The notes beneath the pieces were generated by a model. It did no database searches and had not been told where the DNA came from. It saw only the letters and a list, made by a program, of their open reading frames with translations. Both the position numbers and the translations under genes were made by a program. Below, in pieces: positions 22,701 to 33,745 of a stretch of 64,000 nt of DNA (positions within the stretch are counted from its first letter, which is position 1; each line of letters opens with the position of its first letter). Origin of the DNA: Mermis nigrescens (Eukaryota > Nematoda > Enoplea > Mermithida > Mermithidae); assembly GCA_036768485.1 (NCBI GenBank), contig JAVLUZ010000547.1, positions 696,501-760,500 of the forward strand, read 5' to 3'.

Positions 22701-25700
22701 GCACCCCCAGAAGTTGGAATACCCCCCTAGAAATCAAGATACCCCCCCCAGAATTCAATTTTTTGAAATTTGTTTTGCTTTTTTAGCGATTTTTTGATGC
22801 CATTGGATAGTGCTCAATGAGAAACGTCGAAAAATGGTGTTTTTTCATCATACGACCACTTTTAAGACCATTTTTGACCTTTGAAAATTTTTTCACCCCC
22901 CCCCCAGAAATTTTTTCACACCCCCCCCCCGAATTTCGGTGCTGTCCACCTATGGCGGCCAATCCCTTTCATTGAAAAATACTTGGTCGCAACAGAGAGT
23001 AATGTGTTTTTTTGTAATGATTTCAGCAATTTTTATCACGATTTTTCAAATTTGTCTAAGGCATCGCACCGGGAGTACTCATTAATGACATTTACTGACT
23101 TTCCTAGTGCTCTAAAACCTTTATTTGTACGTAAGAGGAGTAATTTATGTACACAACATGGATTTTTTTAGTTACTCGTTACAATGATTTCTCGAGTATG
23201 TTTCCGGTGCTTTGTGCTGATTTTTGCACTAATTTTGGGTGTTTTTCGCAGAAACTTTTGAACATATCTAACTTTTTTCGGATCACAAATGATTGTCTAT
23301 GGAAAGACAGCAAAAAAAATAGATACTTTAAGTATAATTCACAGGCTTTTTGGATAATTTTCGACACTAATATGAAACTTTGGTGTTCCATCCCTTTAAG
23401 AAAATCCTAAATCTACTACTGGTATCTGAGGAAAATAATCGTTATCAAAAAGTTTGAGCTAAGGTTGGCAAAAGCTATTTCGCGTTGAGCTGCAGCAACC
23501 CGCAAAAATTTGAATAACACCCATAAAATTTGAGGCATTATTTGTTACAATCTTTCCGCACATTTTCGTCTGAAAACAGTCCATGACTACCTACTGAAGG
23601 AATAACAAGTAAGGACTTAAATTGACTCAACTTTACCTAAGTCAGGCTTAAACCCGAACATAGCCAATTTCGGCAGTATTCAATTTTCTTGTTTATGCTT
23701 GACATTGACATCTGTTTTAAGCCTGATTTAAACCTGAAATTAGTGGAACCGGCTAAATTCGGTATTCAACTGGCTTCTTATGTTTAACAACTGAATTTAC
23801 ATATGAAAACTGGGCCCTCCTTGATCAAAGGCACAAACTTCGAGACAGTGATTAATTGAAGTGAAGCTTACGATTTTTGAAATGTGATTCTGGTTCTGAA
23901 ATGTGCTGTTTGATTTAATTATTTCTTGAAAAATTTTGAAAATCTTTTTAACAAACCCCTTTTGTACGGAAAGCCGATAGGATCATTTAAAATTTTACAC
24001 TGATATCACTTAGATCAGCGTAAAATTTCAAATTAAGGCGTACTATCAATGTAAAAAATCAAATAATGTTTAATCTAACATTTCAAAAACGTGAGCCTTG
24101 CAGCTTAAAAAGTTTATCAATTGTAGCATTGCATTTTGAAAAGTTACGCTGTTATTGCGTCGAAGAAACGATCTAAATTCAATGAAAAGGCCAGAAAGAT
24201 TGAAGTAAAATTTCAATATTTTGGACCTCTGTGAATGAAATCGTACATCAATGTAGCGCCGACAAAAAAAGAGAACGATGTAACTTTTCAAAATAAAAAG
24301 CTAACGATGTAACTTTTCAAAAATTAAAAAAGCTAACGATGTAACTTTTCAAAATAAAAAAGCTAACGATGTAACTTTTCAAAATAAAAAAGCTAACGAT
24401 GTAACTTTTCAAAATGAAAAAGCTAACGATGTAACTTTTTAAAGTGAAGAGATCGATGTAACTTTTCGAAAGTCCCTGAAGCGAAAAATCTTATTGCAGA
24501 ACTTGGAATTACTGTTGCTCGTTCATTTTCAGCGTTAGTTAGGATGTGCTTGGGGAGTGGAAAGGAGTGCCGAAGATTGGCAAGGGGCTAGCCTGAATAG
24601 AGTCACCCTGAGTGGGGTGACCTCAAACATGTAACCGCTCAAATTTTCAGTGGGGTCCCTGAACAAACTTAGAAGGGGTAAATGACAATCTATTCTCCTG
24701 GCCAAAAACGGCAAAAAACACCTAAAGACGGCCAATAAATTTGATTTTTCCGGAAATTGGTGGGTCAAAGATCTTCTAGCTTTTGGAATATGGATGGCCA
24801 GGTTTCGTTGGGGGATCCCCACATCACCCCGTTACTTGTCTGAGAGCATCTGTAATGCAAAAACTAAATATCTTACAAACGAGTGGACCAGTTGAGCTGA
24901 AATTTTGGATTTAGGACGGATATGTGCCATGCATAAATGGTGCCTATAGTAGAAATCCCTTTAAGCCGACGATACCTTTCTAATTCTGTTTGACCGACCA
25001 TGCTACAGCACCGGCCGTCCAATCTGGCCGACTAGAGATAAGTTTTTTATACCGAAAAATTTATGACTAAAGTGAGTCCTTTGAGCCGAACGGTTTTTTC
25101 ATTAAGATTAACCTACTATACCAAAGCGCCGACCGTCCCATTTGCCCGACTGATCTGAAGTTTTCATAACTGAAAATTTTTTATTAGTATTAATCCATTT
25201 AAAACAACTAGACTTTTGGAATTTTGTTTGACCGACTGTACAACATCACTGACTGTCCTATCTGGCTGACCATACTTAATTTTTTCTGAGAAGACGTTCA
25301 TGAATATTAGAAACAATTTTCAGGCAACCAGATTTTTGAAATTTTTTCGACCGAACATCCCACGTCAACGACCGTTCCATCTGGCCGATCAGACTCACCT
25401 TTTTCTGGCAGTCCGTTCATGAATAGTGGGAATAACTTTAAGCTGTCCAGATTTTTGAAATTTTATCCGACCGACCATCCCACTTCATTGACCGTCCCAT
25501 CTGGCCGACCATTCTAAAGTTTTTTGAGAGAACGTTCATGAATAGTGGAAACGATTTTCAGGCAACCAGATTGTTGAAATTTTGTTTGACCGACCATCCC
25601 ACATCACCGACCGTCCCATCTGGCCGACCAGACTAGTGTTTTTGAGACAGAACATTCATGACGTTTATACAGGAATAACTTCGAGACCAGAGACATTGGA

Positions 25701-28700
25701 AATCAAAATTTTAAAAATCTGGTCTCGAAATTATTCCTGCATTCACTTCATGAATGTTCTGTCTCAAAAACTTTAGTCTGATAGGCCAGATGGGACGGTC
25801 GGTAATGTGGGATGGTCGGTCAAACAAAACTTCAACAATCTGGTTGCCTGAAAATCGTTTCCACTATTCATGAACGTTCTCTAAAAAACTTTAGAATGGT
25901 CGGCCAGATGGGACGGTCAGTGAAGTGGGATGGTCGGTCGAAAAAAATTTCAAAAATCTGGTTCGCCTGAAAATTGTTTCCAATATTCATGAACGTTTTC
26001 TCAAAAAACTTGAGTATGGTCGGCCGGATGGGATAGTCGGTGATGTTGTACAGTCGGTCAAACAAAATTCCAAAAGTCTAGTTGTTTTAAATGGATTAAT
26101 ACTAATAAAAAATTTTCAGTTATGAAAACTTCAGATCAGTCGGGCAAATGGGACGGTCGGCGCTTTGGTATAGTAGGTTAATCTTAATGAAAAAACCGTT
26201 CGGCTCAAAGGACTCACTTTAGCCATAAATTTTTCGGTATAAAAAACTTATCTCTAGTCGGCCAGATTGGACGACCGGTACTGTAGCATGGTCGGTCAAA
26301 CAGAATTAGAAAGGTATCGTCGGCTTAAAGGGATTCCTACTATAGGCACCATTTATGCATGTCACATATCCGTCCTAAATCCGAAATTTCAGCTCAACTG
26401 GTCCACTCGTTTGAAAGATATTTAGTTTTTGCATTACAGATGCACTCAGACAAGTAACGGGGGGAAGTGGGGATCCCCCACCGAAACTTGGCCATCCATA
26501 TTCCCGAAGCTAGAACATCTTTGACCCACCAATTTTCGGACAAATCAAATTTATTGGCCGTCTTTAGGTGGTTTTTTCCGTTTTTGGCCAAAAGAATAGG
26601 TTGTCATTTACCCCCTTCTAAATTTGTTCAGGGACCCCATTGAAAATTTGAGCGGTCACTTGTTTGAGGTCACCCCACTCAGGGTGGGGTGACCCTATTC
26701 CGGCTAGCCCCTTGTCAATCTTCGGCACTCCTTCCCACTCCCCGAGCACATCCTAACCAACGCTGAAAATGAACGAGCTACAGTAATTCCTAAGTTCTGC
26801 AATAAGAATTTTCGATTCGGGACTTTTGAGAAGTTACATCGATCTCTTCACTTTGAAAAGTTACATCGATCTCTTCACTTTGAAAAGTTACATCGTTAGC
26901 TTTTTTAATTTGAAAAGTTACATCGTTAGCTTTTTTATTTTGAAAAGTTACATCGTTAGCTTTTTTATTTTGAAAAGTTACATCGTTAGCTTTTTTATTT
27001 TGAAAAGTTACATCGTTAGCTTTTTTATTTTGAAAAGTTACATCGTTAGCTTTTTGTTTGAAAAGTTACATCGTTAGCTTTTTTATTTTGAAAAGTTACA
27101 TCGCTAGCTTTTTGAAAAGTTACATCGTTAGCTTTTTTATTTTGAGAGTTACATCGTTAGCTTTTTTATTTTGAAAAGTTACATCGTTAGCTTTTTTATT
27201 TTGAAAAGTTACATCGTTAGCTTTTTGTTTGAAAAGTTACATCGTTAGCTTTTTTATTTTGAAAAGTTACATTGTTAGCTTTTTGTTTGAAAAGTTACAT
27301 CGTTCTCTTTTTTTGTCGGCGCTACATTGATGTACGATTTCATTCACATAGGTCCAAAAAAATGAAATTTTACTTCAATCTTTCTGGCCTTTTCATTGAA
27401 TTTAGATCGTTTATTCGACGCAATAACAGCGTAACTTTTCAAAATGCAATGCTACAATTGATAAACTTTTTCAAGCTGCAAGGCTCACGTTTTTGAAATG
27501 TTAGATTAAACATTATTCGATTTTTTACATTGATAGTACGCCTTAATTTGAAATTTTACACTGATCTAAGTGATATCAGTGTGAAATTTCAAATGATCCT
27601 ATCGGCTTTCCGTACTTTTGGGCCTTCTGAACAATTTCCCCGCCACCGTTTTTTGAGAGACGAAATAAAGATACAGTAATCAAATGTTAGGTACGAATGT
27701 AAACAACCTTTATTGACTTCTGCACAAAAAATTAAAGACAAGAAGTCATAAGCTAATTGTATGTAATGTTTCGTTACTGCAGCTATTATTGTAACCAATG
27801 CAGTTACACGTTACGAACTGTTTTTGGATCGATTACTGTTTACCGTATCGTTCGGTACAGTATTTATGAACATTAGCGTTGGCGATAGCGAAACGTTCGT
27901 TAACTCAATTTATGATCGATGCCACAACCACCGACGTTAGAGTGGAACCCCTTAACCAAACAAGTATCCGTCTAACGACGAGTTAGCTTGGGTTGCCTGC
28001 AGACTCGATATCATTCCCATCTTTCTTATTATAAAAACTTAGGAGGTACTTGCCCGTTACGAGGTTAAGAATGCGTTAAGATTCGTTTTATGAATATTTG
28101 TTCTTGACTGTTTACTTAAGATGTCATATGACATTTGTCTAAAGGATATCGTATTTCATGTCTAAAATACTTTTCTTTTTCCGTGTTACTGTAAGCTATC
28201 ACAAGGCCTCTTGTGGTAAGATGTATTGTTAGAGTAGTCTGTGTTGTTGCTTCTTGACAGTAGGTCGATTCGTGTAGTAAATAGGCATTGTTTACCCAGT
28301 GATAGCATACATCGAGGGTAAACCGGATATGGGCCCCGGCGACGATTATTATTCCGCCTGTATGTTAAAAGTGAATATTTTTGATATCGTTTATTTCTCT
28401 CTTTAAAATTCATTTATCTATTTCCATATCAAAAATTGGATAAAATTATTATTTAACCTTTTTCCAAGATGACTGTCCAGCTTAGAGCTCGCTATTGTTG
28501 GAATCATTGTTCATACATAGTGCTATTAGGAACCAAATCTTTTCTGAGAGTGAGCATTGGATTTGAAAACAAGTTAAATCATCAACTTGAGAATTGTTGG
28601 GGTTTGAGATAGGTCAACTGACCTTGCGAGCATACCGGGGTTAGGTAGGTACTCAGCGTTAGAATTTAAGGCGTAGCTGCTGAGATTCTCAGCGAAAAGC

Positions 28701-30180
28701 GCGGTCAGCAATATTAGGACCGAGGAGATCGAGGCCGTAGGAATTGAGGGTCATTGGGTTGAAAGCCGAACTTCTTGCTACAAGCAATCTGACCAGAGCT
28801 GGGAGCAGTGTAAGTACTTAAGTAAGCCCCGAAGGTTAATACCTAGGTGTCTCTGTGTCGATTACGCAGACATAGAACACCCCTGTATTTATATTATAGA
28901 TCGGCTAAAAAACAGTGGCGGGAAATTGTTCAAAAAGTCCAACCTTTTTCATTGGTTCCGGTTCGGCTTATATCATTTTTTATTTTTTCATTTATTTGGT
29001 CAATTATTTTTATTCATATGCATTATTTGTATTTTTAATTATTTTTACGAAATGTCCCTACATGATGTTCCACTATTTAAACTATACTGGTCTCAATTCC
29101 CAAAATGTGAGGAATCTTTCGAAAAAATTTATTCGTGGAAACGGTTTATGTAGTAAATTTTATGCCAAAAACTCAAACTGCGAGGCAATTTATTTACATT
29201 TTGATAACGATGTGCTATTGAAAATGATACACCGTCGCATAGGTACCTGACTACTTGCAGAAACACTCCAGATACATATTTCATTTCCAGAAAGTAGAAA
29301 AAATTCGGAATATTTTCATCTGGCAATACTGAATGCAACGAATTTTCGCTGGAGAAGATTTGCAGTACGTTTTTTTGGAACATCATGTTGGGATCATTTT
29401 GTTGAGATAGTTTTCCGTAAGACCCATCGCAAAATCAGGTAAACTGTAACTCATCGTTCGTCTCTATGTAAGCACACATCCTAATAGTATGAGCAAAGAA
29501 GTTTTGCGAGAGTTTCAGCAACTCAGCATCTTTGATAACTCTCTAGAAAGGCGAGAAACTTCTTAAAGATTTGATCTTTCAAAAGAAAATTAGGTATAAC
29601 TGACAAAGAGTGATAATTCAATCGCATTTCATTATCAGCTCCGCCCTTTTATATGCTAATCGGAGACAATTGTTTGGCCTACGAATTTCAATCTAAGAAT
29701 TGCGAATACGTATCATAGCTAGTTTCTAGCAGATTAACTGAAAGCATTTTCGGCAAGTTTTCTGTAAAAAATATTTACCTGGTAAGCAAAACTTTTCTAT
29801 ATAATCACTGTTGAGCTTTTTAATCATTGGCTTGTCACCAGTGGGTATGACTTTCGATTTGTATATCGAACATGACAATCGTTTCCTGTTATAACTAGCG
29901 GAAGCGCACTCGATGTTGTTGCCCTCCGAATCCTGATGATAAGAAAAATGTAAATTAGTGCAACATTCTTGAGAGATTTTGTGACGAAAAATCACTTCAT
30001 TGTCGCTGCAAAAGTAGGCGCACTCATACGAGCTCACATTCTTGTAAATGTATGCAGCTTTATCGCTTATGCTTCGTCCATTTGCTACTATATATGCTGG
30101 CAAGCGCGTTCCACAGGAAAAGGCTTAAATATTTAATAAGAAATAATATCTTATTATTAAGTAATAGTAGTAATAATTAC

Positions 30181-30215
<35 letters not shown>

Positions 30216-30241
30216 TAATAATAATAATAATGATAATAATG

Positions 30242-30286
<45 letters not shown>

Positions 30287-32599
30287 TAATAATGATAATA
30301 ATGATAATAATAATAACATAATAATAATTATTATTATTATTATTGTTATTATCTTAAGCATGATCGAGAACAGAATAAACTGAAATACAAGAAGAAATCG
30401 TACTGCTGAACAGAAAAAATCTTTCGAATTTTAATTCTTCGCAAACATAAAAAAACAAAAAATTTTTTTTGTTAAGTCGAAAAAAAATTATTCACAAACA
30501 TGAAAAACAAAAATTTTGTTTGTTAAGTCGAAAAAACGTGAGGGTTATCACACTAGTAAAAGGCAACACAAAAACAATGAATGATTGACATTTAAATTAT
30601 CGCTAAAATTATTCATTTTAGATTATATATAGCTAGATTAAGCCAGCAAGGGATCTAGGATTTTCCTACGGGAGCGGTACCCTAATTTTTACGAAAAAAG
30701 TCTAAAATAGGTCCAAATTTGCTCTTTACATGCGAAATAGCGTTTTTTCGACGTTTTGCGTTGTCTACTTCTATCTAAAATCGCATTGGCTCAAGACTTT
30801 TCCAAAAAATTTTAAAATTTTTCGACAATCTCGCTCGAAAAATCAATAATTCTTTGATTTTAGCAAAAACCCGGCGCTAAGCGCCGGAAAATTCGTGGAC
30901 TTGAAGCGGAAGAACGTTTAGAAGATTGAATGACGGTTCTATCTCCTGCAGTTGTAGCATTTGACGTATAACGTCGAAAATTTCAAAAAGTCATGCTTGA
31001 AAATTGAAGAAAACTATGCTGAAAAAGTTGTTTCTGCTCTTGAAATCATTTTACAACCTATTCATTGATCAAATATGACTTTCGCGCCGTCAAAAAAAGT
31101 GAATGAATGTCATTGGTGTATTACCGGCGCACAGCGCCGGTAAAATGTGAGAAATTATCATCACTGACGGCCAACAATCATTGTAAATTAATACATCCAT
31201 TCGTTAACTCGCCAATTATTTTAGGCCAAAGAGGGAGGGTGGTTTCGCCCCCGTCCCCCTTAAAAACCGCCTGGATTCAGAAACTAAGATTTTATAGCTG
31301 TATCAATCAATTGTGTTTTCGGTACGAAAACAATATTGGAGTAAAAAGCCACCATTTCATTGTTCTATCCTGCTTTAACCCTCATACTTTTCATGAGTAA
31401 ATTTCCAAATTTTCCTGAGAAAGTGATCTCAAAACAACTCCGAACGGCTATAAACTTAATTTACCCGAAAGTTTTTCCAAAGAACTCAGTATCTTTCGGC
31501 AATGCAGCGTAGGTGTTCATGATTTCCAATTTTGATTGAAATGATTTAATGCGACAGCCTTTTATAGAATCTTTAAAACTTTAGGTTTATTGAAACAGAA
31601 GTACATGATTCCTTCTAGAAATTTATTGGATTCAAACCACAAGCGTAAGAGCAAGGTAACTTCAGAAATTTCGGCAAAAAGTGATGAAAATGTGGTTAAA
31701 AAAGGCCGCTTTATTTGTCGCATCCTTGCGGTTGGAGCAAATAATGACTTTCCATCGCGAAGCGTTAGCGAGAACACTTACACTAAATTATTTTAAAAAT
31801 CAAGCTGTTCCTGATCAGCGGCGGATCAAGGATTTTCCTAAGGGAAGGGGGTGGTATCCCAACTTTTCCAGAAACAGTAAAAAATAGGTCCAAAAATTTG
31901 CCCTTAACGCACGAAATAGCGTTTTTTCGGTGTTTTACATTGTATACTTTTACATAAAATCACTTTTGACGCAATATTTTTTCTTAAAATTTTAAAATTT
32001 TCGACAATTTTGTGCGAAAAAAAATCATTAAATTTCTTTGACTTTAACAAAAATCTGGCGCGAAGCGCCGGAAAATTTGTGAAATTAAGGCGGATAGACG
32101 TCTAGAAGCATGATTTACTGCTTGATTCCCTGTATTTATAGCATTTGTTGCGAAACATCGAAATTTTCAATTGAAAATTGAAGAAAACTATGCAAAAATA
32201 GATGTTTCTGCTCTTAAAATTGTTTTGAAACCTACATGAACAGAAAATGGCTTTTAGGTCGCCAAGAAAGTAAATAAATGTCATTAATAGGTATTATCCA
32301 ACGCGTAGCGTCGGAAAAATTTGAGAAATTATGGTCACTTACGGCCAAACATCATTGAAAATTGCATATCCATTCTTTATCTCGCCAAATATTTTTGGCC
32401 CCCCGCCCCCCTATAAATCCGACCCTGTTTCTGATACACAATTTCTGGATCCTCAAAACGCGAGTGAATTTTACTTACTGGTTGCCTCTTCATCTTCAAT
32501 ATCTCCGTCAGCAGCACCCATCGAAAATCCCTCTAAACATGTCAGCAAAACAAATAATATGACGATAATTATTTGCGGATTCCGGCTATTTTTTTCCAT
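16511..32599 (-). CDS. Secreted PAN/apple and thrombospondin type-1 domain protein, six exons
   Basis: Exons on the minus strand: 32599-32479, 30123-29779, 21371-21229, 21162-21021, 18335-18009 and 16767-16511, together 445 codons with stop, every junction in frame. Domains: a signal peptide (residues 1 to about 26), PAN/apple-like module 1 (exon 2), PAN-like module 2 (exons 3-4), an acidic linker, TSR-like module 1 (GRWSDWSQC...CNKDAKFC...RPC) and a second, atypical TSR-like module (GAWGKWSKKC...TRQCFGNPFEC). PAN and TSR modules bind proteins or sugars outside the cell, so a matrix or adhesion role is inferred. No transmembrane helix follows. Extra exons in the long introns cannot be excluded. 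The product is unnamed; the domain calls are by pattern only. Confidence 0.75.
16816..17240 (+). mobile_element. hAT-like MITE interrupted by a second MITE
   Basis: Ends TACACATGAGCGCGG and CTGCTCATGTATG, with a perfect 8-bp duplication ATTGTAAG (16808-16815, 17241-17248). The inner element 16891-17153 splits it. The same family gives the copy at 7085-7234. It lies in the last intron of the PAN/TSR gene. Confidence 0.8.
16891..17153 (+). mobile_element. hAT-like MITE, family CAYACSTGGGC (nested)
   Basis: Starts CACACCTGGGCGTGGGG, ends CTGCCCACGTATG. The perfect 8-bp duplication CTGTAGAC lies at 16883-16890 and 17154-17161. It is inserted into the older MITE 16816-17240. Confidence 0.88.
17249..18008. 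repeat. Intron with fragment of the CATGAGTATATGGCGC repeat family
   Basis: About 17440-17880 resembles 57840-58030, 62560-62790 (reverse) and 63430-63800: the shared order is CATAAAA..ATC, AAATTGAATAAA, ACATGGCGCATAACACCG and CTCAGAATTC-like G/C-rich ends. There is no exon in it. Confidence 0.55.
18009..18335 (-). CDS. PAN/TSR gene exon 5, acidic linker and TSR 1
   Basis: It ends CRPC-like ..RPCVKPG at donor CCGG|GTCAGT. It carries GRWSDWSQCDRDVDGRQIRT then TCNKDAKFC. The upstream 70 residues are Glu/Lys/Ser-rich and probably unstructured. The acceptor (AAAAAATAG) is chosen by phase and an upstream stop; it lacks a pyrimidine tract. Confidence 0.65.
19280..19786 (+). mobile_element. piggyBac-type MITE
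   Basis: Inverted ends CCCTCCGTTTACC and GGTAAACGGAGGG are perfect and flanked by TTAA on both sides (19276-19279, 19787-19790), the fixed target of piggyBac. 507 bp, no transposase. The right TTAA is also part of the duplication made by the neighbouring hAT element. Confidence 0.88.
19794..20913 (+). mobile_element. hAT-type element, non-autonomous
   Basis: Ends TAGCGTTAGCAAAAGTCCG and its near-complement, flanked by a perfect 8-bp duplication GTTAAATC (19786-19793, 20914-20921). Subterminal repeats of GGACTATAGTCC and TCCGGACTAAG occur on both sides. Inner open frames (19948-20157, 20227-20573) show no transposase motif. A CCATCCCATCCC-type run sits near 20450-20480. Confidence 0.9.
21021..21162 (-). 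CDS. PAN/TSR gene exon 4, second half of PAN module 2
   Basis: Acceptor AATTTTTTAG, donor ACAAG|GTACCA. It encodes SVMYFYEVGECILNNGVAEN, then a charged stretch and YVESGCDQR. Both phases fit. It lies only 66 bases from exon 3, the one short intron of the gene. Confidence 0.7.
21229..21371 (-). CDS. PAN/TSR gene exon 3, first half of PAN module 2
   Basis: Acceptor TTTTCTTAAG, donor GCAAA|GTAAGG. It contains VTVRGLAFNTVKTKSLHICL followed by QACLEQNGLCK. The C..AC.....C spacing is typical of the core PAN helix. Confidence 0.72.
21476..22582 (+). repeat. Chimeric copy of the 12.36 kb tract and the 15.7-16.5 kb MITE
   Basis: 21476 to about 22320 follows 12358 to about 13200 in order. At about 22325 the sequence jumps to the right half of the MITE (TACTGCATAGCTAAC ... 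CATCGGAGCATTTTTCTTTG). It lies in the intron between exons 2 and 3 of the PAN/TSR gene. Confidence 0.75.
22672..22954 (+). mobile_element. hAT-like MITE, family CAYACSTGGGC
   Basis: Starts CACACGTGGGCGTGGGG, ends GCTGTCCACCTATG. The flanks GCGGCTAC and GCGGCCAA match at 6 of 8 positions. C-runs are longer than in other copies. Confidence 0.75.
22963..23958. other. Intronic sequence without recognised feature
   Basis: AT-rich. Between 23620 and 23810 there are short direct repeats (CTTAAACC..AA, GGTATTCAACTGG-like) and no coding signal. Confidence 0.4.
24251..24470. repeat. 30-bp minisatellite, left foldback arm
   Basis: About seven units of AAGCTAACGATGTAACTTTT plus CAAAATAAAA, with small length changes. 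The reverse array in the right arm has about twice as many units. Confidence 0.9.
24990..25660. repeat. 120-bp tandem units, left foldback arm
   Basis: Units begin near 25001, 25118, 25237, 25348, 25469 and 25587, each with GACCGACCATCCCA..GACCGTCCCATCTGGCC followed by TTCATGAATAGTGG-like text. Later units are closer to one another. Confidence 0.85.
26820..27310. repeat. 30-bp minisatellite, right foldback arm
   Basis: About sixteen units of GAAAAGTTACATCGTTAGCT plus TTTTTATTTT in inverted orientation to 24251-24470. The open frame across it is only a repeat translation. Confidence 0.9.
27622..28944. mobile_element. Possible transposon with 35-bp inverted ends, next to the foldback
   Basis: The left end TGAACAATTTCCCCGCCACC is mirrored at 28903-28944 (GTGGCGGGAAATTGTTCA). 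The inside has no ORF. 28460-28830 is loosely similar to 40560-40930, so an old LTR-like or MITE origin is possible. No target duplication was identified. Confidence 0.45.
29779..30123 (-). CDS. PAN/TSR gene exon 2, PAN/apple module 1
   Basis: Acceptor ATATTTAAG, donor ACCAG|GTAAAT. It encodes CGTRLPAYIVANGRSI, then SSYECAYFCSDNE, ECCTNLHFSYH and a late RLSCSIYKSK, the cysteine and aromatic spacing of PAN/apple domains. Confidence 0.75.
30164..30350. repeat. (AAT)n microsatellite
   Basis: Imperfect AAT/ATT triplets that turn into the complementary phase at the right end, so the tract can fold on itself. It lies just upstream (intron side) of PAN/TSR exon 2. Open frames across it code only Asn or Tyr runs and are not genes. 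Confidence 0.95.
30645..31275 (+). repeat. GGCGC-hairpin repeat, copy 1 in intron 1
   Basis: Begins GGGATCTAGGATTTTCC, has GGCGCTAAGCGCC at 30873-30885 and GGCGCACAGCGCC at 31125-31137, and ends in a G-rich then C-rich stretch near 31250. A second, similar unit follows at 31808-32425 in the same order. Confidence 0.65.
31808..32425 (+). repeat. GGCGC-hairpin repeat, copy 2 in intron 1
   Basis: Starts GGCGGATCAAGGATTTTCC, has GGCGCGAAGCGCC at 32057-32069 and a decayed ACGCGTAGCGTCGG near 32300, and ends CCCCCCGCCCCCC. It parallels copy 1 throughout and abuts the signal-peptide exon. Confidence 0.65.
32479..32599 (-). CDS. PAN/TSR gene exon 1, signal peptide
   Basis: ATG at 32599; the sequence MEKNSRNPQIIIVILFVLLT then CLEGFS has a basic start, a hydrophobic core and a small-residue cleavage zone. 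The donor is AACCA|GTAAGT, leaving one base that completes the first codon of exon 2. Confidence 0.75.
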
Positions 32600-33505
32600 T
32601 TCCGACGATAAAAATAATTAACAGCGGTTTGCACGATCACGCTATTGCACTTTTATCACGTTATTTAATTGCCATTAGAAAGAATATCTTAGAAATCCCA
32701 AAAGGACGACGTAATAATTTTTTATGACGTGACAAAAATGAAAAATTTTTCATGATGCAGGTGTACTTGATCACAACGTGACCTGGATTTCAACATAACG
32801 AAACATTTGTCTTTCACCTATTAACATACTTCGGATGAGTTGATCAAGAAAATTGAGAAAACTTTTATTTTCTCGGGTTAGTATCGCCATCTTATGCGAT
32901 TCAATAACACGCGTCATTGTAAAACGTAAAAAATAATTTGAGCGTTGCGACTGCGTTTAAGCTTGTAGACTAATACATTTAAAAACACGAATTTATTATT
33001 TATCCTTGTCCGGTGCAAGCTTGAAAAATAACCAGTTTACTAAAATTCTATTGATATCAAGTTAGTAAGATGTAATATTAGTTCTGCGATCACTAAATCT
33101 CATTAGTGTCAGAGTTCGGAGGCAACCGATTTTTAAAATTAACGATAGGATTCATAGATTGAAATTCTAACTAAAAAAAGAGAGACACGTGGAGAAAATT
33201 TGAAATAAGACAAAAACCACATTGACACAATGCCTATGCAACATAATTCTGCGAAATAAAAGATAGGTGCGCAAAGATTTTGAGATATTAGAAAAAATCT
33301 GCAAAATTGTGTGAATCTGTACATGCATATGCAAATAAATAATATCAAGCTTTACGCTGCCATGCAAAACTACAATTTATAGCGTCAACACTTTCCCTAT
33401 TCTTCGTGCACGGTCTATGACGGAAGAAGAGGAATACAGCTATGCGACAGAAATTCTGAAATACTTGAAAGCAATGTTTAATAGCAGCGTAGGTATACTT
33501 ACGAG

Positions 33506-33740
33506 CATAGGTGGGCATCACCGAAATTCTGGAGGGGAGGGGGTGAAAAAATTTTCAAAGATAAAAAAATGGTCTTAAAAGTGGTCGTATGGTGAAAAAA
33601 ACACCATTTTTCGACGTTTCTCATCGAGCACTATCCAATGACATAAAAAATCGCTAAAAAAGGAAAAAAAATTTCAAAAATTGAATTCTGGGGGGAGAAT
33701 TTTTATTTCTGGGGGGGGGTATTCCAACTTCTGCAAGTTT
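33506..33740 (-). mobile_element. hAT-like MITE, truncated
   Basis: Reverse copy of the CAYACSTGGGC family: it starts CATAGGTGGGCATCACCG and keeps the GAGCACTATCCAATG box and the G-runs, but lacks the other tip. Confidence 0.7.
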
Positions 33741-33745
33741 TTCTT

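Larger units (their letters stand above)
23965..27614. mobile_element. Giant foldback element
   Basis: Two arms of about 1.7-1.9 kb in inverted order meet at a 28-base loop near 25691-25718. Tips are TACGGAAAGCCGATAGG and its complement, flanked by CTTTTG on both sides (23959-23964, 27615-27620). Each arm is modular: a unique tip, a 30-bp minisatellite, a unique segment with CACCCTGAGTGGGGTGA, and about six 120-bp tandem units with GACCGACCATCCCA. The right arm is longer because its minisatellite has more units. No transposase was seen. It sits in an intron of the PAN/TSR gene. Confidence 0.85.

Noticed and set aside
26826..27077. Repetitive 83-residue open frame
   Set aside because: A 30-bp minisatellite read in frame; the unit length is a multiple of three, so it stays open by chance.
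24251..27310. CRISPR-like regular repeats
   Set aside because: 30-bp units are contiguous with no unique spacers, lie in a foldback element, and the DNA is eukaryotic.
30052..30361. Open frames rich in Asn or Tyr
   Set aside because: They are only translations of the (AAT)n microsatellite on both strands; no other coding sign.
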